Assembly: GCA_025966365.1 (NCBI GenBank)
Contig: JAICWV010000016.1
Coordinates: 1-37,324 of the forward strand
Length of the DNA stretch: 37,324 bases
Direction of reading: 5' to 3'
Origin: Chloroflexota bacterium
GTDB taxonomy: Bacteria; Chloroflexota; UBA5177
This document shows positions 1 through 7,581 of this stretch, piece by piece (position 1 is the stretch's first letter; every line of letters starts with the position of its first letter). Under the pieces are notes generated by a model. The model made no database searches. It worked only from the letters and a program-made list of their open reading frames with translations, and was not told the origin of the DNA. The position numbers and the translations under genes are program-made.

Positions 1-2
1 AC

Positions 3-104
3 GCGGAACTGCAGAGCGCTGCTTCCGGTGCGGGCTTCGAGCTCGAGCGTCACGCCCTGGAGATTTACGGACGCTGCCCGGATTGCCGGAGCCTCCAATC
101 CTGA
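3..104 (+). CDS. Fur-family metalloregulator, C-terminal fragment (5' end outside window)
   Basis: Frame 3 is open from the window edge and ends at TGA 102-104, giving about 33 residues. They read ...GFELERHALEIYGRCPDCR..., which is the characteristic C-terminal end of Fur/Zur/PerR proteins: a beta-strand with conserved His and Glu, followed by the CxxC (CPDC) pair that binds the structural zinc. Fur-family proteins are cytoplasmic DNA-binding repressors that sense Fe, Zn, Mn or peroxide. The metal cannot be told because the sensing residues lie upstream. A metal ABC importer with a palindromic operator lies 2.7 kb downstream, so a Zur- or Mur-like role is an inference. Identification rests on a short tail, but the pattern is distinctive. 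Confidence 0.72.
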   Translation, partial: AELQSAASGAGFELERHALEIYGRCPDCRSLQS

Positions 105-128
105 CTCGACCTGCTGAGTTTCCCACGG

Positions 129-162
129 GCATCCAGGCGGGAGCATGCTCCCGCCTGGATGC
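129..162. repeat. 34-nt perfect palindrome after the Fur-family gene
   Basis: Positions 129-162 are a perfect inverted repeat with a core of GGGAGCATGCTCCC and flanks of GCATCCAGGCG/CGCCTGGATGC. It lies 24 nt after the stop of the Fur-family fragment. It could act as a terminator hairpin, although no T-run follows, or be a dispersed palindromic element. Confidence 0.55.
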
Positions 163-263
163 CCCTTGCGGAAGGCCTGCATCACCTCTTCTCGGGCTGC
201 AGGGTGTGAGACCCTCGCTCCGGGACGCGTCGAAAATGTGGTGCCGTACCCGGAGTGAACCGG

Positions 264-292
264 TTGACAAGTTCCAGGGCCGCACCTAAGCT
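264..292 (+). promoter_or_regulatory. candidate promoter of the SBBP gene
   Basis: A consensus -35 box TTGACA (264-269) is followed after 17 nt by TAAGCT (287-292), a weak -10. It points at the ATG at 319, which has a strong purine-rich ribosome site (GGAGGAGTGGAGG) just upstream. The -35 is convincing and the -10 is poor. Confidence 0.35.
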
Positions 293-318
293 TGTCCCAC
301 GGTTTGGAGGAGTGGAGG

Positions 319-2793
319 ATGCACCGCCCAGTTCCTATCCGTGCAAATCGCGCGCTTTTCTCGGCCACACTCCTGCTGGCCATGCTTATCTCCGGGCACA
401 CGCTCGTGTCTCACGCTCAGCAAGCAGCTCAGCCCGGTTCTGCCATCCACATTCCCCTGGCCTTTGAAGAGAACGAGGGCCAGGCGCCACACGCTGTTCG
501 GTATGTAGTCCACGGCGGAAACATGTCTGTGCTCCTTACTCGCCACAGCATTGAGCTGGTGCTCGCCCACAACCGGCAGGTTTCGGCTCAGCTACGGCTG
601 AAGTCTTTTCCTCAGTCTCCGCTCGGTCCGCGGGGGCTGCGTGTTCGGCCGCGGTTCGGCACGGCAGCACAGCTCTCGCATATCTCCCTGACCCTCACTG
701 GAATGAATCCGCATGCGCGGATCGCGCCGGTGGACCGGTTGCCCGGGCGAGTCAACTACTTCATTGGAAACAACCCGGCACAGTGGCACGCGAATATCCC
801 CACCTACGCCGGCCTGCTCTATCAGGGCGTCTACCCCGGTATCAACCTACGCCTCTACTTCGATGCTTCGGGGCTGGAGTACGACTGGCTGGTCGCTCCC
901 GGCGTCGACGTTGGCCGTATTCGGGTGCATGTATCCGGTGCTGCGATTGGGATGGGCCCGAAGGGGACCCTGGAACTCCGTCGGGGAGGCACCATCCTGC
1001 GCCAGGGAGCGACGCGAACCTACATCGCGCGATCCCGACAGCCCACAGCCAGCAGCTACCGATACTATGGCCCCCATGACTTCGGTTTCCATGTGGCCGC
1101 GCGTGCCTGGAGGCACCCGCTTGTCATCGATCCTACCCTTGTCTTCGCAACGTATCTGGGCGGGGGAGGGTCGGAGGGTGGCTACGGGCTGACGATCGAC
1201 AGCCAGGGCAATACCTACGTCGTCGGTGACACGCAGTCAGAGGGTTTCCCGCTCGCCAATCCAGCGCAGGGGGAGCTCCGGAGCGACCCTTCATGCCAGG
1301 TGGGCTTGGCACAAGATTGCTCCGAGGGCTTTGTCTCCAAGATCAGCAGCGATGGGAAGACGCTGCTGTACAGCACCTATCTGGGCGGGACCTTCGATGA
1401 CTTTGCCCACGGCATTGCTGTAGATAGTGCCGGGAATGCATATGTTACCGGAAACACGCTGTCCCCCGACTTTCCGACCGTAGGTTCCAGCACCCGGTAC
1501 GCCGGCGGCGGGGTGCTCGGGGATGCCTACGTCACCAAGCTGAGCCCTCAGGGCAACAGTATCCTCTTCAGCCAGTACCTGGGAGGCTCGGGAGATGATG
1601 ATGGCGAAGCCATCGTCGAGTCGAGCGGCAGTATCTACATCGCCGGGAGCACCGCCTCGGTGAACTTCCCCATTGCCCATGCGTGGCAATCCTCACTTGG
1701 CGGCGGATCGTGTGGCGCGCCTACGACCACGGACACCGCGTCCGGCCCCTGCTCGGATGCCTTTGTCACCAAATTTTCGGACTCCGGTGGTTCGCCGGTC
1801 TACAGCACCTATATCGGTGGCGCGAATGCCGATGCCGGTACCTCGATTGCAGTGTCCAACGGCCAGGCATACGTCGTGGGCGGAACCCTGTCCGGCAACT
1901 TCCCTACCGTCCACCCCGTCCAGGCATATGGAGGAGGAACGTGTGGGCTGTCGGATCCGGGCCCGTGTGAGGACGGCTTCCTGACCATTCTTGCGGCGGA
2001 TGGGAGTCATGCGCTTGCCAGCACGACGCTTGGAGGCTCGGCCGACGACATCGTCAATGACATCGCGCTTGGCCCGCAAGGAGCCATCTATCTCGCAGGG
2101 ACCACCCAGTCGACCAACTTCCCGCTCTTGCATCCCTTGAAGTCGACCCTGAGTGAGGATGACCAGGATGCTTTCGTCACCGAACTCGATCCCGCCGCCT
2201 CCCAATTGCTATACAGCAGCTACTTCGGCGGAAACGACCTGGATGATGCCTACGGCGTTGCGGTGGATTACGGTGGTGATATTTACCTCACCGGCTCGAC
2301 TCAGTCCACCGACTTCCCCGTACGCAACCCCATTCAAGCGACGTTGCCCACCCAGCCCGATGTCTCAGCCGACGAGGCGGCCCTGCAGACGGCCTACGTC
2401 TCGGTGCTTTCCCCGGACGGATCACAGGTGCTATACGGCACCTATTTTGGGGACGATGGACAGGCGACGGATAACGTGCTGCTCCCCAACACGCTGGGCG
2501 CCGATATCGCCGTCGACCATGATGGGAATGCCTATGTTGTCGGATTCACCATGTCGGATCGATTGCCGATTCCCTCGTCGGCGCTGCAGGGCACCTATGG
2601 AGGGGCATTTATCCTGAAGATCCATGATGCGGTCCCTCCCCCTGCAATACCCACAGTTGTCCCGACCGCAACCTCAACCCCGCTCCCAACCGCACGCCCG
2701 GCCCCCACGTCTCCTCCCGTCCACCGGGTGAAGTGCAAAAAGGGCTACAAGCTGTCGCACGGGAAGTGCGTCAAGAAGAAGAAAAAGCACTGA
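319..2793 (+). CDS. exported SBBP (seven-blade beta-propeller) repeat protein with Cys/Lys tail
   Basis: An exported protein of 824 aa. ATG 319 is chosen over an upstream in-frame TTG because GGAGGAGTGGAGG directly precedes it and a signal peptide follows at once (basic N-terminus, hydrophobic stretch, cleavage near SHAQQ). Residues of about 35-270 resemble the N-terminal module usually found in front of SBBP repeats. About 275-765 holds seven copies of the SBBP pattern (YSTYLGG...D...IAVD..GNAYVTG.T.S..FP), enough for a closed seven-bladed propeller. The tail is Pro/Thr-rich (linker-like) and ends in CKKGYKLSHGKC followed by a run of lysines. Such proteins sit on or outside the cell surface; ligands and any enzyme activity are unknown. 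It is convergent with the metal transporter, with only 25 nt between stop codons. Confidence 0.9.
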   Translation: MHRPVPIRANRALFSATLLLAMLISGHTLVSHAQQAAQPGSAIHIPLAFEENEGQAPHAVRYVVHGGNMSVLLTRHSIELVLAHNRQVSAQLRLKSFPQSPLGPRGLRVRPRFGTAAQLSHISLTLTGMNPHARIAPVDRLPGRVNYFIGNNPAQWHANIPTYAGLLYQGVYPGINLRLYFDASGLEYDWLVAPGVDVGRIRVHVSGAAIGMGPKGTLELRRGGTILRQGATRTYIARSRQPTASSYRYYGPHDFGFHVAARAWRHPLVIDPTLVFATYLGGGGSEGGYGLTIDSQGNTYVVGDTQSEGFPLANPAQGELRSDPSCQVGLAQDCSEGFVSKISSDGKTLLYSTYLGGTFDDFAHGIAVDSAGNAYVTGNTLSPDFPTVGSSTRYAGGGVLGDAYVTKLSPQGNSILFSQYLGGSGDDDGEAIVESSGSIYIAGSTASVNFPIAHAWQSSLGGGSCGAPTTTDTASGPCSDAFVTKFSDSGGSPVYSTYIGGANADAGTSIAVSNGQAYVVGGTLSGNFPTVHPVQAYGGGTCGLSDPGPCEDGFLTILAADGSHALASTTLGGSADDIVNDIALGPQGAIYLAGTTQSTNFPLLHPLKSTLSEDDQDAFVTELDPAASQLLYSSYFGGNDLDDAYGVAVDYGGDIYLTGSTQSTDFPVRNPIQATLPTQPDVSADEAALQTAYVSVLSPDGSQVLYGTYFGDDGQATDNVLLPNTLGADIAVDHDGNAYVVGFTMSDRLPIPSSALQGTYGGAFILKIHDAVPPPAIPTVVPTATSTPLPTARPAPTSPPVHRVKCKKGYKLSHGKCVKKKKKH

Positions 2794-2818
2794 GCGGTGA
2801 CAGGGCCAGGTGGAAGCT

Positions 2819-3697
2819 CTACCACTCCCTCCCGACCTTCTGAAGCTGGCTAAGCTGCCACCGGACGAAAGACAGCCCCTGCGGCTTCGTCTCCGTGATC
2901 CCGACCTCGGGCACGTGGAACTGGGAGGCGATGCTTCGCATCCGCACCGTCATCGGACTGGACACCTGACTGTTGTAGAAGAGCAGGCGCGCCGTGTGAT
3001 TCTGGAGCGCCTCCTGAAAATCGGCGACGGAACGCGGCGAGGGATCGGTGCCGTCCATGATCGCCTTCTGGAAGGGGGCATCGAGCGAGGTCAGACCCAG
3101 GGCATCGAGCATGTAGCCGTAGACCGGCTCGGAGGCAATCACGGTTTCCCCCACGGTCCGGTGGCGGAGCGTCCGGATCTCTCGCTCGATCGGCTGCAGC
3201 GAGCGAATCCAGGCTGCCTCTCGTGCCCGGTAATACGTCCGATGCCCGGGATCGAGCGTCGAAAGTGCCGCGGTGATGGCCCGAGCAATCTTCGGCCAGC
3301 CGCCCGGCATGTACCAGACGTGCGGGTTGTCTCCGGTGCTGCGGCCGAGCAGCGAGCCGACGGTGATGACCGTGCGGCCGGAGTCGGGGGCGGCACTCAA
3401 GAGCCGGTCGAGCCAGGAGTCATAGCCCAGGCCGTTCTCGATGACCAGCTTCGCGCCGGCGACCGTCCTCGCCGTCGAGGCACTGGCCTCGTACTCATGG
3501 GGGTCGGTGTTGGGATTGGTGAGCAGGCTGGTGACGTAGACGTATTTGCCGCCGATGGCGGCGGCGATGGACCCATACTGATCTTCGGCCGCGACCACCG
3601 AGATCAGGCCCTTGGGGACGGTGGTGGCCGAACTACCGCAGGCCGCGAGGCTCAGGACGAGAGGCAGCAGGAAGGCCGCCCGGCGCGCGCGAGTCAC
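2819..3697 (-). CDS. metal (Zn/Mn) ABC transporter substrate-binding lipoprotein
   Basis: A cluster A-I (ZnuA/PsaA-type) solute-binding protein of 292 aa. The start is GTG 3697, which overlaps the permease stop in a GTGA arrangement. It gives a short basic N-terminus and a clean lipoprotein signal with lipobox LAAC (Cys20). The upstream extension in the open frame runs into the permease gene. Metal-ligand positions visible are His67 (DPHEYE), His126 (NPHVW), Glu190 (SEPVYGY) and an acidic residue near 269 (ITETKP). Known zinc binders usually have His at the third position, whereas manganese binders of the PsaA type have Glu there. No His-rich loop is present, so the metal is uncertain. It is the last gene of an ATPase-permease-lipoprotein operon and would deliver metal at the outer face of the membrane. 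Confidence 0.9.
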   Translation of the reverse strand: MTRARRAAFLLPLVLSLAACGSSATTVPKGLISVVAAEDQYGSIAAAIGGKYVYVTSLLTNPNTDPHEYEASASTARTVAGAKLVIENGLGYDSWLDRLLSAAPDSGRTVITVGSLLGRSTGDNPHVWYMPGGWPKIARAITAALSTLDPGHRTYYRAREAAWIRSLQPIEREIRTLRHRTVGETVIASEPVYGYMLDALGLTSLDAPFQKAIMDGTDPSPRSVADFQEALQNHTARLLFYNSQVSSPMTVRMRSIASQFHVPEVGITETKPQGLSFVRWQLSQLQKVGREW

Positions 3698-4548
3698 GAA
3701 CCGAGGCTGCCCTCGATAGCCTGGGCTGGGAGCACGTTGCCGATCACGCCCATCCATACGAGCAGCCGAACCAGGAGATAGGCCGCCACCGCGGCGCTGG
3801 CGATAAAGAAGCTCACCGAGTAGTCGGTGTAATAGGCAAGAATCAGCCCGAACCAGGTCTCGAGCACCCCCAGCCCCACGGCGAGAGAGAGTGCCGGATA
3901 CAGGCGCGGCGTCAGGTACATGGCGGTGGCCGGCGGCGCCACCAGCAGCGCGAAGATCAGGAGGACGCCCACCACCTGCACCGCCTCGGAGACAGCCAGC
4001 GCCACGATCAGCAGGAAGACGGCGGAGAGGAGCCGGGTGGGAACGCCGCGCGCTTCGGCCGCGATGGGGTTCATCGACATGAACAGCAGGGGGCGTGAGA
4101 TAAAGCTCAGCGCCACCAGCACCACGATCCCGATGCCCAGGCTGAGGGCGACGTCACTCCGGCTGATGCCCATGATGGAGCCGAAGAGGATGCTGAACGC
4201 CTCCGAGGCGTAGGCCGTGTAGAGCTGGAGGAAGAGGATGCCTAACCCCAGGGCAAAGGCGAGCACGATGCCGATGGCCACATCCCGCCCTTCAAGCCGC
4301 TCCCCCAGCAGCCCCATGGCCAGCGCCGCCAGCAGGGTGAAGGCAAGCAATCCCCAGATAGGGCTCACTCCTACCAGGACCGCCCCCGCCGCGCCCGAGA
4401 ACCCGATGTGTGACAGCGCGTGGCCGGCAAAGGTCACATGGCGCAAGACCACGAAATAGCCCACCACCGAGGCCACGATCGCGACGATCGTTCCCGCCAG
4501 AAAGGCGTTCTGCATGAACTCGTATTGCAGAATCTCCGTCAATGGCAC
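3694..4548 (-). CDS. metal ABC transporter permease (ZnuB/MntB family)
   Basis: An integral membrane protein of 284 aa with about eight hydrophobic segments. It carries the ABC-3 family pattern near the N-terminus (FVVLRHVTFAGHALSHIGFS, residues of about 33-52), which forms the coupling surface and the pore-lining His/Ser region. It forms the membrane channel of the metal importer together with the neighbouring ATPase and lipoprotein. Its start overlaps the 3' end of the ATPase gene by 10 nt, and its stop overlaps the start of the binding protein, so all three are likely translationally coupled. The length is normal for the family. Confidence 0.93.
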   Translation of the reverse strand: MPLTEILQYEFMQNAFLAGTIVAIVASVVGYFVVLRHVTFAGHALSHIGFSGAAGAVLVGVSPIWGLLAFTLLAALAMGLLGERLEGRDVAIGIVLAFALGLGILFLQLYTAYASEAFSILFGSIMGISRSDVALSLGIGIVVLVALSFISRPLLFMSMNPIAAEARGVPTRLLSAVFLLIVALAVSEAVQVVGVLLIFALLVAPPATAMYLTPRLYPALSLAVGLGVLETWFGLILAYYTDYSVSFFIASAAVAAYLLVRLLVWMGVIGNVLPAQAIEGSLGS

Positions 4549-5366
4549 TCATCCCCATCCGCGGTGGACACCAGCACATGGCCCTCGGCCCGGATAACGT
4601 GGACGGGAAAACCGAAGAGATCTGAAAGCACGTCGCTGCGGACGATCTGGTCCTGGGGACCGATCACGGCCCGACCGTTGGCGATATAGAGCACCCGATC
4701 CATGCAGCCGAGCAGGGGATTCACATCGTGCGCCACAAAGACGACGGCGATGCCGCGCACCCGCGAGATGTCTCGAACCAGGTCAACCACCTCGCGGCGG
4801 CTGCGAATGTCCAGGTTGGCCAGCGGCTCGTCCAGGAGCAGGAGCTCCGGGTTTCCGACCAAGGCCTGCGCCAGCATGAGCCGCTGCTGCTCGCCGCCCG
4901 ACAGACGGGCCACCGGCATGTCGGCATAGGCGGTTGCGCGCACATCGTCCAGCGCCTGCTGCACCGTCGCCGACTGCGCCCGTCCCGGCGTCGGAGGTCC
5001 ATAGCGGGTGCCGTCCACCCCCAGCGCCACCATGTCGCGCCCCCGCAGTGGCGTGGACTCATAGAACGTCTGGTGCTGTGGAACGTAGCCGATGCGCGGA
5101 TTGCCCCGGTCCACCGGCTGCCCCAGGACGCGTACCGATCCCGCCGTCGGCGGGATGAGCCCCAGCAGCACGCGCAACAGCGTGCTCTTCCCGGCCCCGT
5201 TGGGGCCGATCAGCGCCACAAATTCTCCTGCTCTGAGGGAGAAATTCACGTCCTCGAGCACGGGCCGCCCGCGCAGAACCACGCTCAGATGGCTGGCCTC
5301 GGCGACGACCTCATCTGACATCTGAGGATGGACGGGGCTACGAGTCCGGGAGATGGGCGATTGCAT
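4539..5366 (-). CDS. metal ABC transporter ATP-binding protein (ZnuC/MntA family)
   Basis: The ATPase of the metal importer, 275 aa. Visible motifs: Walker A GPNGAGKST (54-62), the Q-loop glutamine in YVPQHQ (about 94-99), the signature LSGGEQQR (155-162), Walker B LLLLDE (175-180) and the switch His in VFVAHD. It is the first gene of the operon. ATG 5366 is given as the start; an AGGAGA ribosome site is present but about 13 nt away. The in-frame ATG at 5321 (MSDEVV) would also leave a whole domain, so the first 15 residues are uncertain. A perfect palindrome (5387-5403) sits directly upstream and probably controls the operon. Confidence 0.93.
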   Translation of the reverse strand: MQSPISRTRSPVHPQMSDEVVAEASHLSVVLRGRPVLEDVNFSLRAGEFVALIGPNGAGKSTLLRVLLGLIPPTAGSVRVLGQPVDRGNPRIGYVPQHQTFYESTPLRGRDMVALGVDGTRYGPPTPGRAQSATVQQALDDVRATAYADMPVARLSGGEQQRLMLAQALVGNPELLLLDEPLANLDIRSRREVVDLVRDISRVRGIAVVFVAHDVNPLLGCMDRVLYIANGRAVIGPQDQIVRSDVLSDLFGFPVHVIRAEGHVLVSTADGDECH

Positions 5367-5386
5367 GAGTGCGGGATGGTCTCCTG

Positions 5387-5403
5387 TTGATACATGGTAT
5401 CAA
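5387..5403 (-). promoter_or_regulatory. candidate metalloregulator operator (7-3-7 perfect inverted repeat)
   Basis: TTGATACATGGTATCAA is a perfect inverted repeat (TTGATAC - ATG - GTATCAA) located 21-37 nt before the ATPase ATG. It lies just before the AGGAGA ribosome site, where a promoter would be. A/T-rich palindromes of this size are typical sites for Fur-, Zur-, Mur- or MntR-type repressors. The regulator is not shown; the Fur-family gene ending at 104 is the obvious local candidate. Confidence 0.6.
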
Positions 5404-5450
5404 TTAGCCGCCACGTAGCAGCACCGACCGCTGCACAACCGATGTGTGAG

Positions 5451-5549
5451 GCCGATTTGCACTCGCGGGGGTGAGATGTTGGGCCGGTTTGCACTCGCGG
5501 GGCAGGGTGTAGGGGCGATTTGCAATCGCCCGCCGGCCCTCAGGCCGGC
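5451..5549. repeat. short degenerate repeats and two hairpins
   Basis: Two near-identical copies of GCCGATTTGCACTCGCGGGG occur at 5451-5470 and 5483-5502 (one mismatch, A/G at the fifth base). A third, related unit forms the perfect hairpin GGGCGATTTGCAATCGCCC (5513-5531). A second hairpin (GCCGGCC-CTCA-GGCCGGC) follows at 5532-5549. The block lies upstream of the metal operon and has no coding signal. It looks like a dispersed noncoding repeat family, but a second location is needed to prove that. Confidence 0.55.
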
Positions 5550-5838
5550 TCTCTGCTCGTGCCTCCAACGGTTATCCGGTGTGCCGCTCCCCCGCTGGTT
5601 TCTTCCCACCCGCCTGGTCCATTCCCCACCGTCCCACGGAGGGACCGGCTACCGGGAGGCATTGTTTGGATCACTAAACATGCCGGTTCAGGGATTGCGG
5701 ACACAGGCAGGCAGTGGCCGGATGAACCGACATACGGGTTGCGGGCTGCCGGCCATGGAAGAACCGTCCTCCATGGGGTGGATCAAAGGGCCGAACCACG
5801 AAACAGCCGTCTCTCCATCTGTTCGTGAAATCCTTCGT
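5550..5838. other. noncoding stretch, nothing recognised
   Basis: Between the repeat block and the MFS stop codon I see no gene with a plausible start, ribosome site or protein pattern. The short open frames here are unconvincing, and I found no clear terminator for the MFS gene. Confidence 0.5.
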
Positions 5839-7113
5839 TTAGGCGCCCTGTCTCTCGACTCGAGCCGTTTCCGGCGGCAAAACCACTCGACTTTCAAGGG
5901 TGAAGCGCGGGAGGGTGAGGAGCAGGATGAGCGAGGCCACCAGGTATCCGCCGCCCTGGAAAATGTTGAGCATGGCAACCGGGCCCAGGATGCTGCCCGC
6001 GGCCCCGGCCAGCAGAGAGCCGATCAGGCTGGCGAGCGCGGAAACGGTTCCCCGGGCGCCGAAGACGCGGCCGCGAAAGGCATCTGGTGCCGACAGCTGC
6101 AGCAGGGTGGTATAGCTCGATCCGACTGCGGCGGCCGGGAGCCCCACTAACGCGATCAGCACCAGCCCCAGCCAGACGCCGGGGACCACCAGCGGGGAGC
6201 TGAAGAGGGCGATATCCAGCAGGCCGAAGCACAGCCCACCGATCCAGGCCAGACGTCTGGGCACCACCCGGCTCCCGATGGATCCAATCACCAGCCCGCT
6301 CAGAATCCCGCCCACCGCCTGGGCGCTCATGAACCACCCCAGCTGGAGTGCCGTGCCGTGAATAACCTGCTTGACCCAGATGACGAACATGGTTGCCATC
6401 ACGCCCTCACCCACGGCCATCAGCGCAAAGAGGCTGAAGAGGATAGTGAGCGCCGTGCTCCGGCGCACCAGGCGCATGCCTTCTACCCACTCTTGCCGGA
6501 TCCCCTGCGGCGGCTCGGCAGCGCCTGTATGCGGCTGGGTGACACCTCGGGGGAGGGACATACAGGCGACCAGCGCTGCCGCCACCAGAAATGTGGCCGA
6601 ATCGATCACCGTTACCCCACGGATCCCGGCAGCTGCCGCGATGAGGCCGCCGAGGGTGGGACCGACCAGGCGGGAGACGTTCATGTTGAGCGAGGACAGT
6701 GAATTGGCGGTTACCAACTGCTCCTCGCGCACCAGGGTGGGCAGGAGGGCCGCTTCGGCCGGATTGGCGAACTGCGCGACGGTGGACTGGACGAAGCCCA
6801 CCAGATAGACGATCCAGACGAAATCGGCGGAGTGGACCAGGAGGAGAGGGAGCAACGTGATCGCCAGGATCAGATTGGACGCCAGCATGATGGTCTTGCG
6901 CGGCCAGCGATCGGCGTACACGCCGGCGACGGAGCCCAGCAGCAGCGCGGGAGCAAGCTCGGCGATGACCGCTCCACTGGTCGCCATGGGCGATCCCGTG
7001 ATGGTGTAGACGTAAATGGGGAGCGCAATGTACAGGATCCAGTCGCCGGTCATGGAGATGAGGCCGGAGACCCAGATAAGCAAGAAGTTCCGCTGCCGCA
7101 GGACTGCCAGCAT
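5839..7113 (-). CDS. MFS transporter (EntS/MFS_3-like exporter)
   Basis: A major facilitator protein of 424 aa with about 12 hydrophobic segments. The start is ATG 7113, preceded by GAGGG 2 nt upstream of the start codon; an ATG 21 nt further up has no ribosome site. The N-terminal pattern (FLLIWVSGLISMTGDWILYIALP) and the loop 2-3 motif GVYADRWPRK are typical of the MFS_3 group, which contains the enterobactin exporter EntS and macrolide/multidrug effluxers. The central cytoplasmic loop (PHTGAAEPPQGIRQEW) separates the two six-helix halves. The substrate is unknown. A plausible promoter lies at 7192-7220, so it appears to be transcribed on its own. Confidence 0.9.
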   Translation of the reverse strand: MLAVLRQRNFLLIWVSGLISMTGDWILYIALPIYVYTITGSPMATSGAVIAELAPALLLGSVAGVYADRWPRKTIMLASNLILAITLLPLLLVHSADFVWIVYLVGFVQSTVAQFANPAEAALLPTLVREEQLVTANSLSSLNMNVSRLVGPTLGGLIAAAAGIRGVTVIDSATFLVAAALVACMSLPRGVTQPHTGAAEPPQGIRQEWVEGMRLVRRSTALTILFSLFALMAVGEGVMATMFVIWVKQVIHGTALQLGWFMSAQAVGGILSGLVIGSIGSRVVPRRLAWIGGLCFGLLDIALFSSPLVVPGVWLGLVLIALVGLPAAAVGSSYTTLLQLSAPDAFRGRVFGARGTVSALASLIGSLLAGAAGSILGPVAMLNIFQGGGYLVASLILLLTLPRFTLESRVVLPPETARVERQGA

Positions 7114-7191
7114 TGCCCTCAACACTCCGCACATTGTCGGAACCGCCCGTCACTCCAGAGAAATCAGTGACAGTCGCCCCGCCTTGAAACA

Positions 7192-7220
7192 AGAATAACA
7201 GCAGGTTAGATAATGCGCAA
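7192..7220 (-). promoter_or_regulatory. candidate promoter of the MFS gene
   Basis: On the minus strand TTGCGC (7220-7215), a 17-nt spacer and TATTCT (7197-7192) make a reasonable sigma-70-type promoter about 80 nt before the MFS start. The region is markedly more A/T-rich than its surroundings. Confidence 0.45.
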
Positions 7221-7229
7221 GGAGTATTT

Positions 7230-7259
7230 AAGGAAACAGCTGCAGGGCCTTATTTCCTT
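7230..7259 (-). terminator. possible terminator hairpin after the small exported protein
   Basis: AAGGAAA (7230-7236) and TTTCCTT (7253-7259) form a 7-bp stem with a 16-nt loop, immediately after the stop codon at 7260-7262. It would end the respiratory transcription unit. The loop is long and the T-run is weak, so this is tentative. Confidence 0.3.
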
Positions 7260-7574
7260 TTAGTGTTCCCGGGGGCCCGACGCTCGGGGAGCGCAGAGGG
7301 CCCGAGGTGGGCAGGTTGGGAAGGGCCAGGGCGTGCTGGTCGGAATCACGGCCTGCGGCCACGCGGCCGAGCACGGCGTTCCGGGGGTACAGGTTGGGCG
7401 CAGCGCGTCACAGCGGGTGCCGTAGCCACAGGGGAAGGCACCAGGCTGGAGCGTGGCGGTCGGAGTCGGCTCGATCGTACTCGGGTTGGTATGCTCGCGT
7501 GCGACTGCGCCGCCATCGGCGATGACGAGAACCGCTACCGCCAGGGAAGCGCTCATGCCGCGCCGAAGAGACAC
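7260..7574 (-). CDS. small exported Pro/Thr/Cys protein downstream of cytochrome b
   Basis: A hypothetical protein of 104 aa from GTG 7574; an internal ATG at 7556 would remove the basic residues needed for export, so the GTG is preferred. Residues 1-25 look like a signal peptide (basic start, ASLAVAVLVIADGGAVA). The mature part is rich in Pro and Thr and has seven cysteines in about 75 residues (FPCGYGTRCDALRPTC, TPCSAAW, FPTCPPRALC), consistent with disulfides or metal binding outside the membrane. It starts 7 nt after the cytochrome b stop, so it is probably the last gene of the respiratory unit. I do not recognise a family; an accessory or copper/haem-handling role is only a guess. Confidence 0.6.
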   Translation of the reverse strand: MSLRRGMSASLAVAVLVIADGGAVAREHTNPSTIEPTPTATLQPGAFPCGYGTRCDALRPTCTPGTPCSAAWPQAVIPTSTPWPFPTCPPRALCAPRASGPREH

Positions 7575-7581
7575 GCGCTGC

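Noticed and set aside
2810-3781. 323-codon plus-strand frame overlapping the metal-binding lipoprotein
   Set aside because: The minus strand carries a clear lipoprotein with lipobox and metal ligands; the plus frame is its shadow.
5451-5531. Possible CRISPR array
   Set aside because: Only two to three short, unequal units with unequal gaps and no cas gene nearby.
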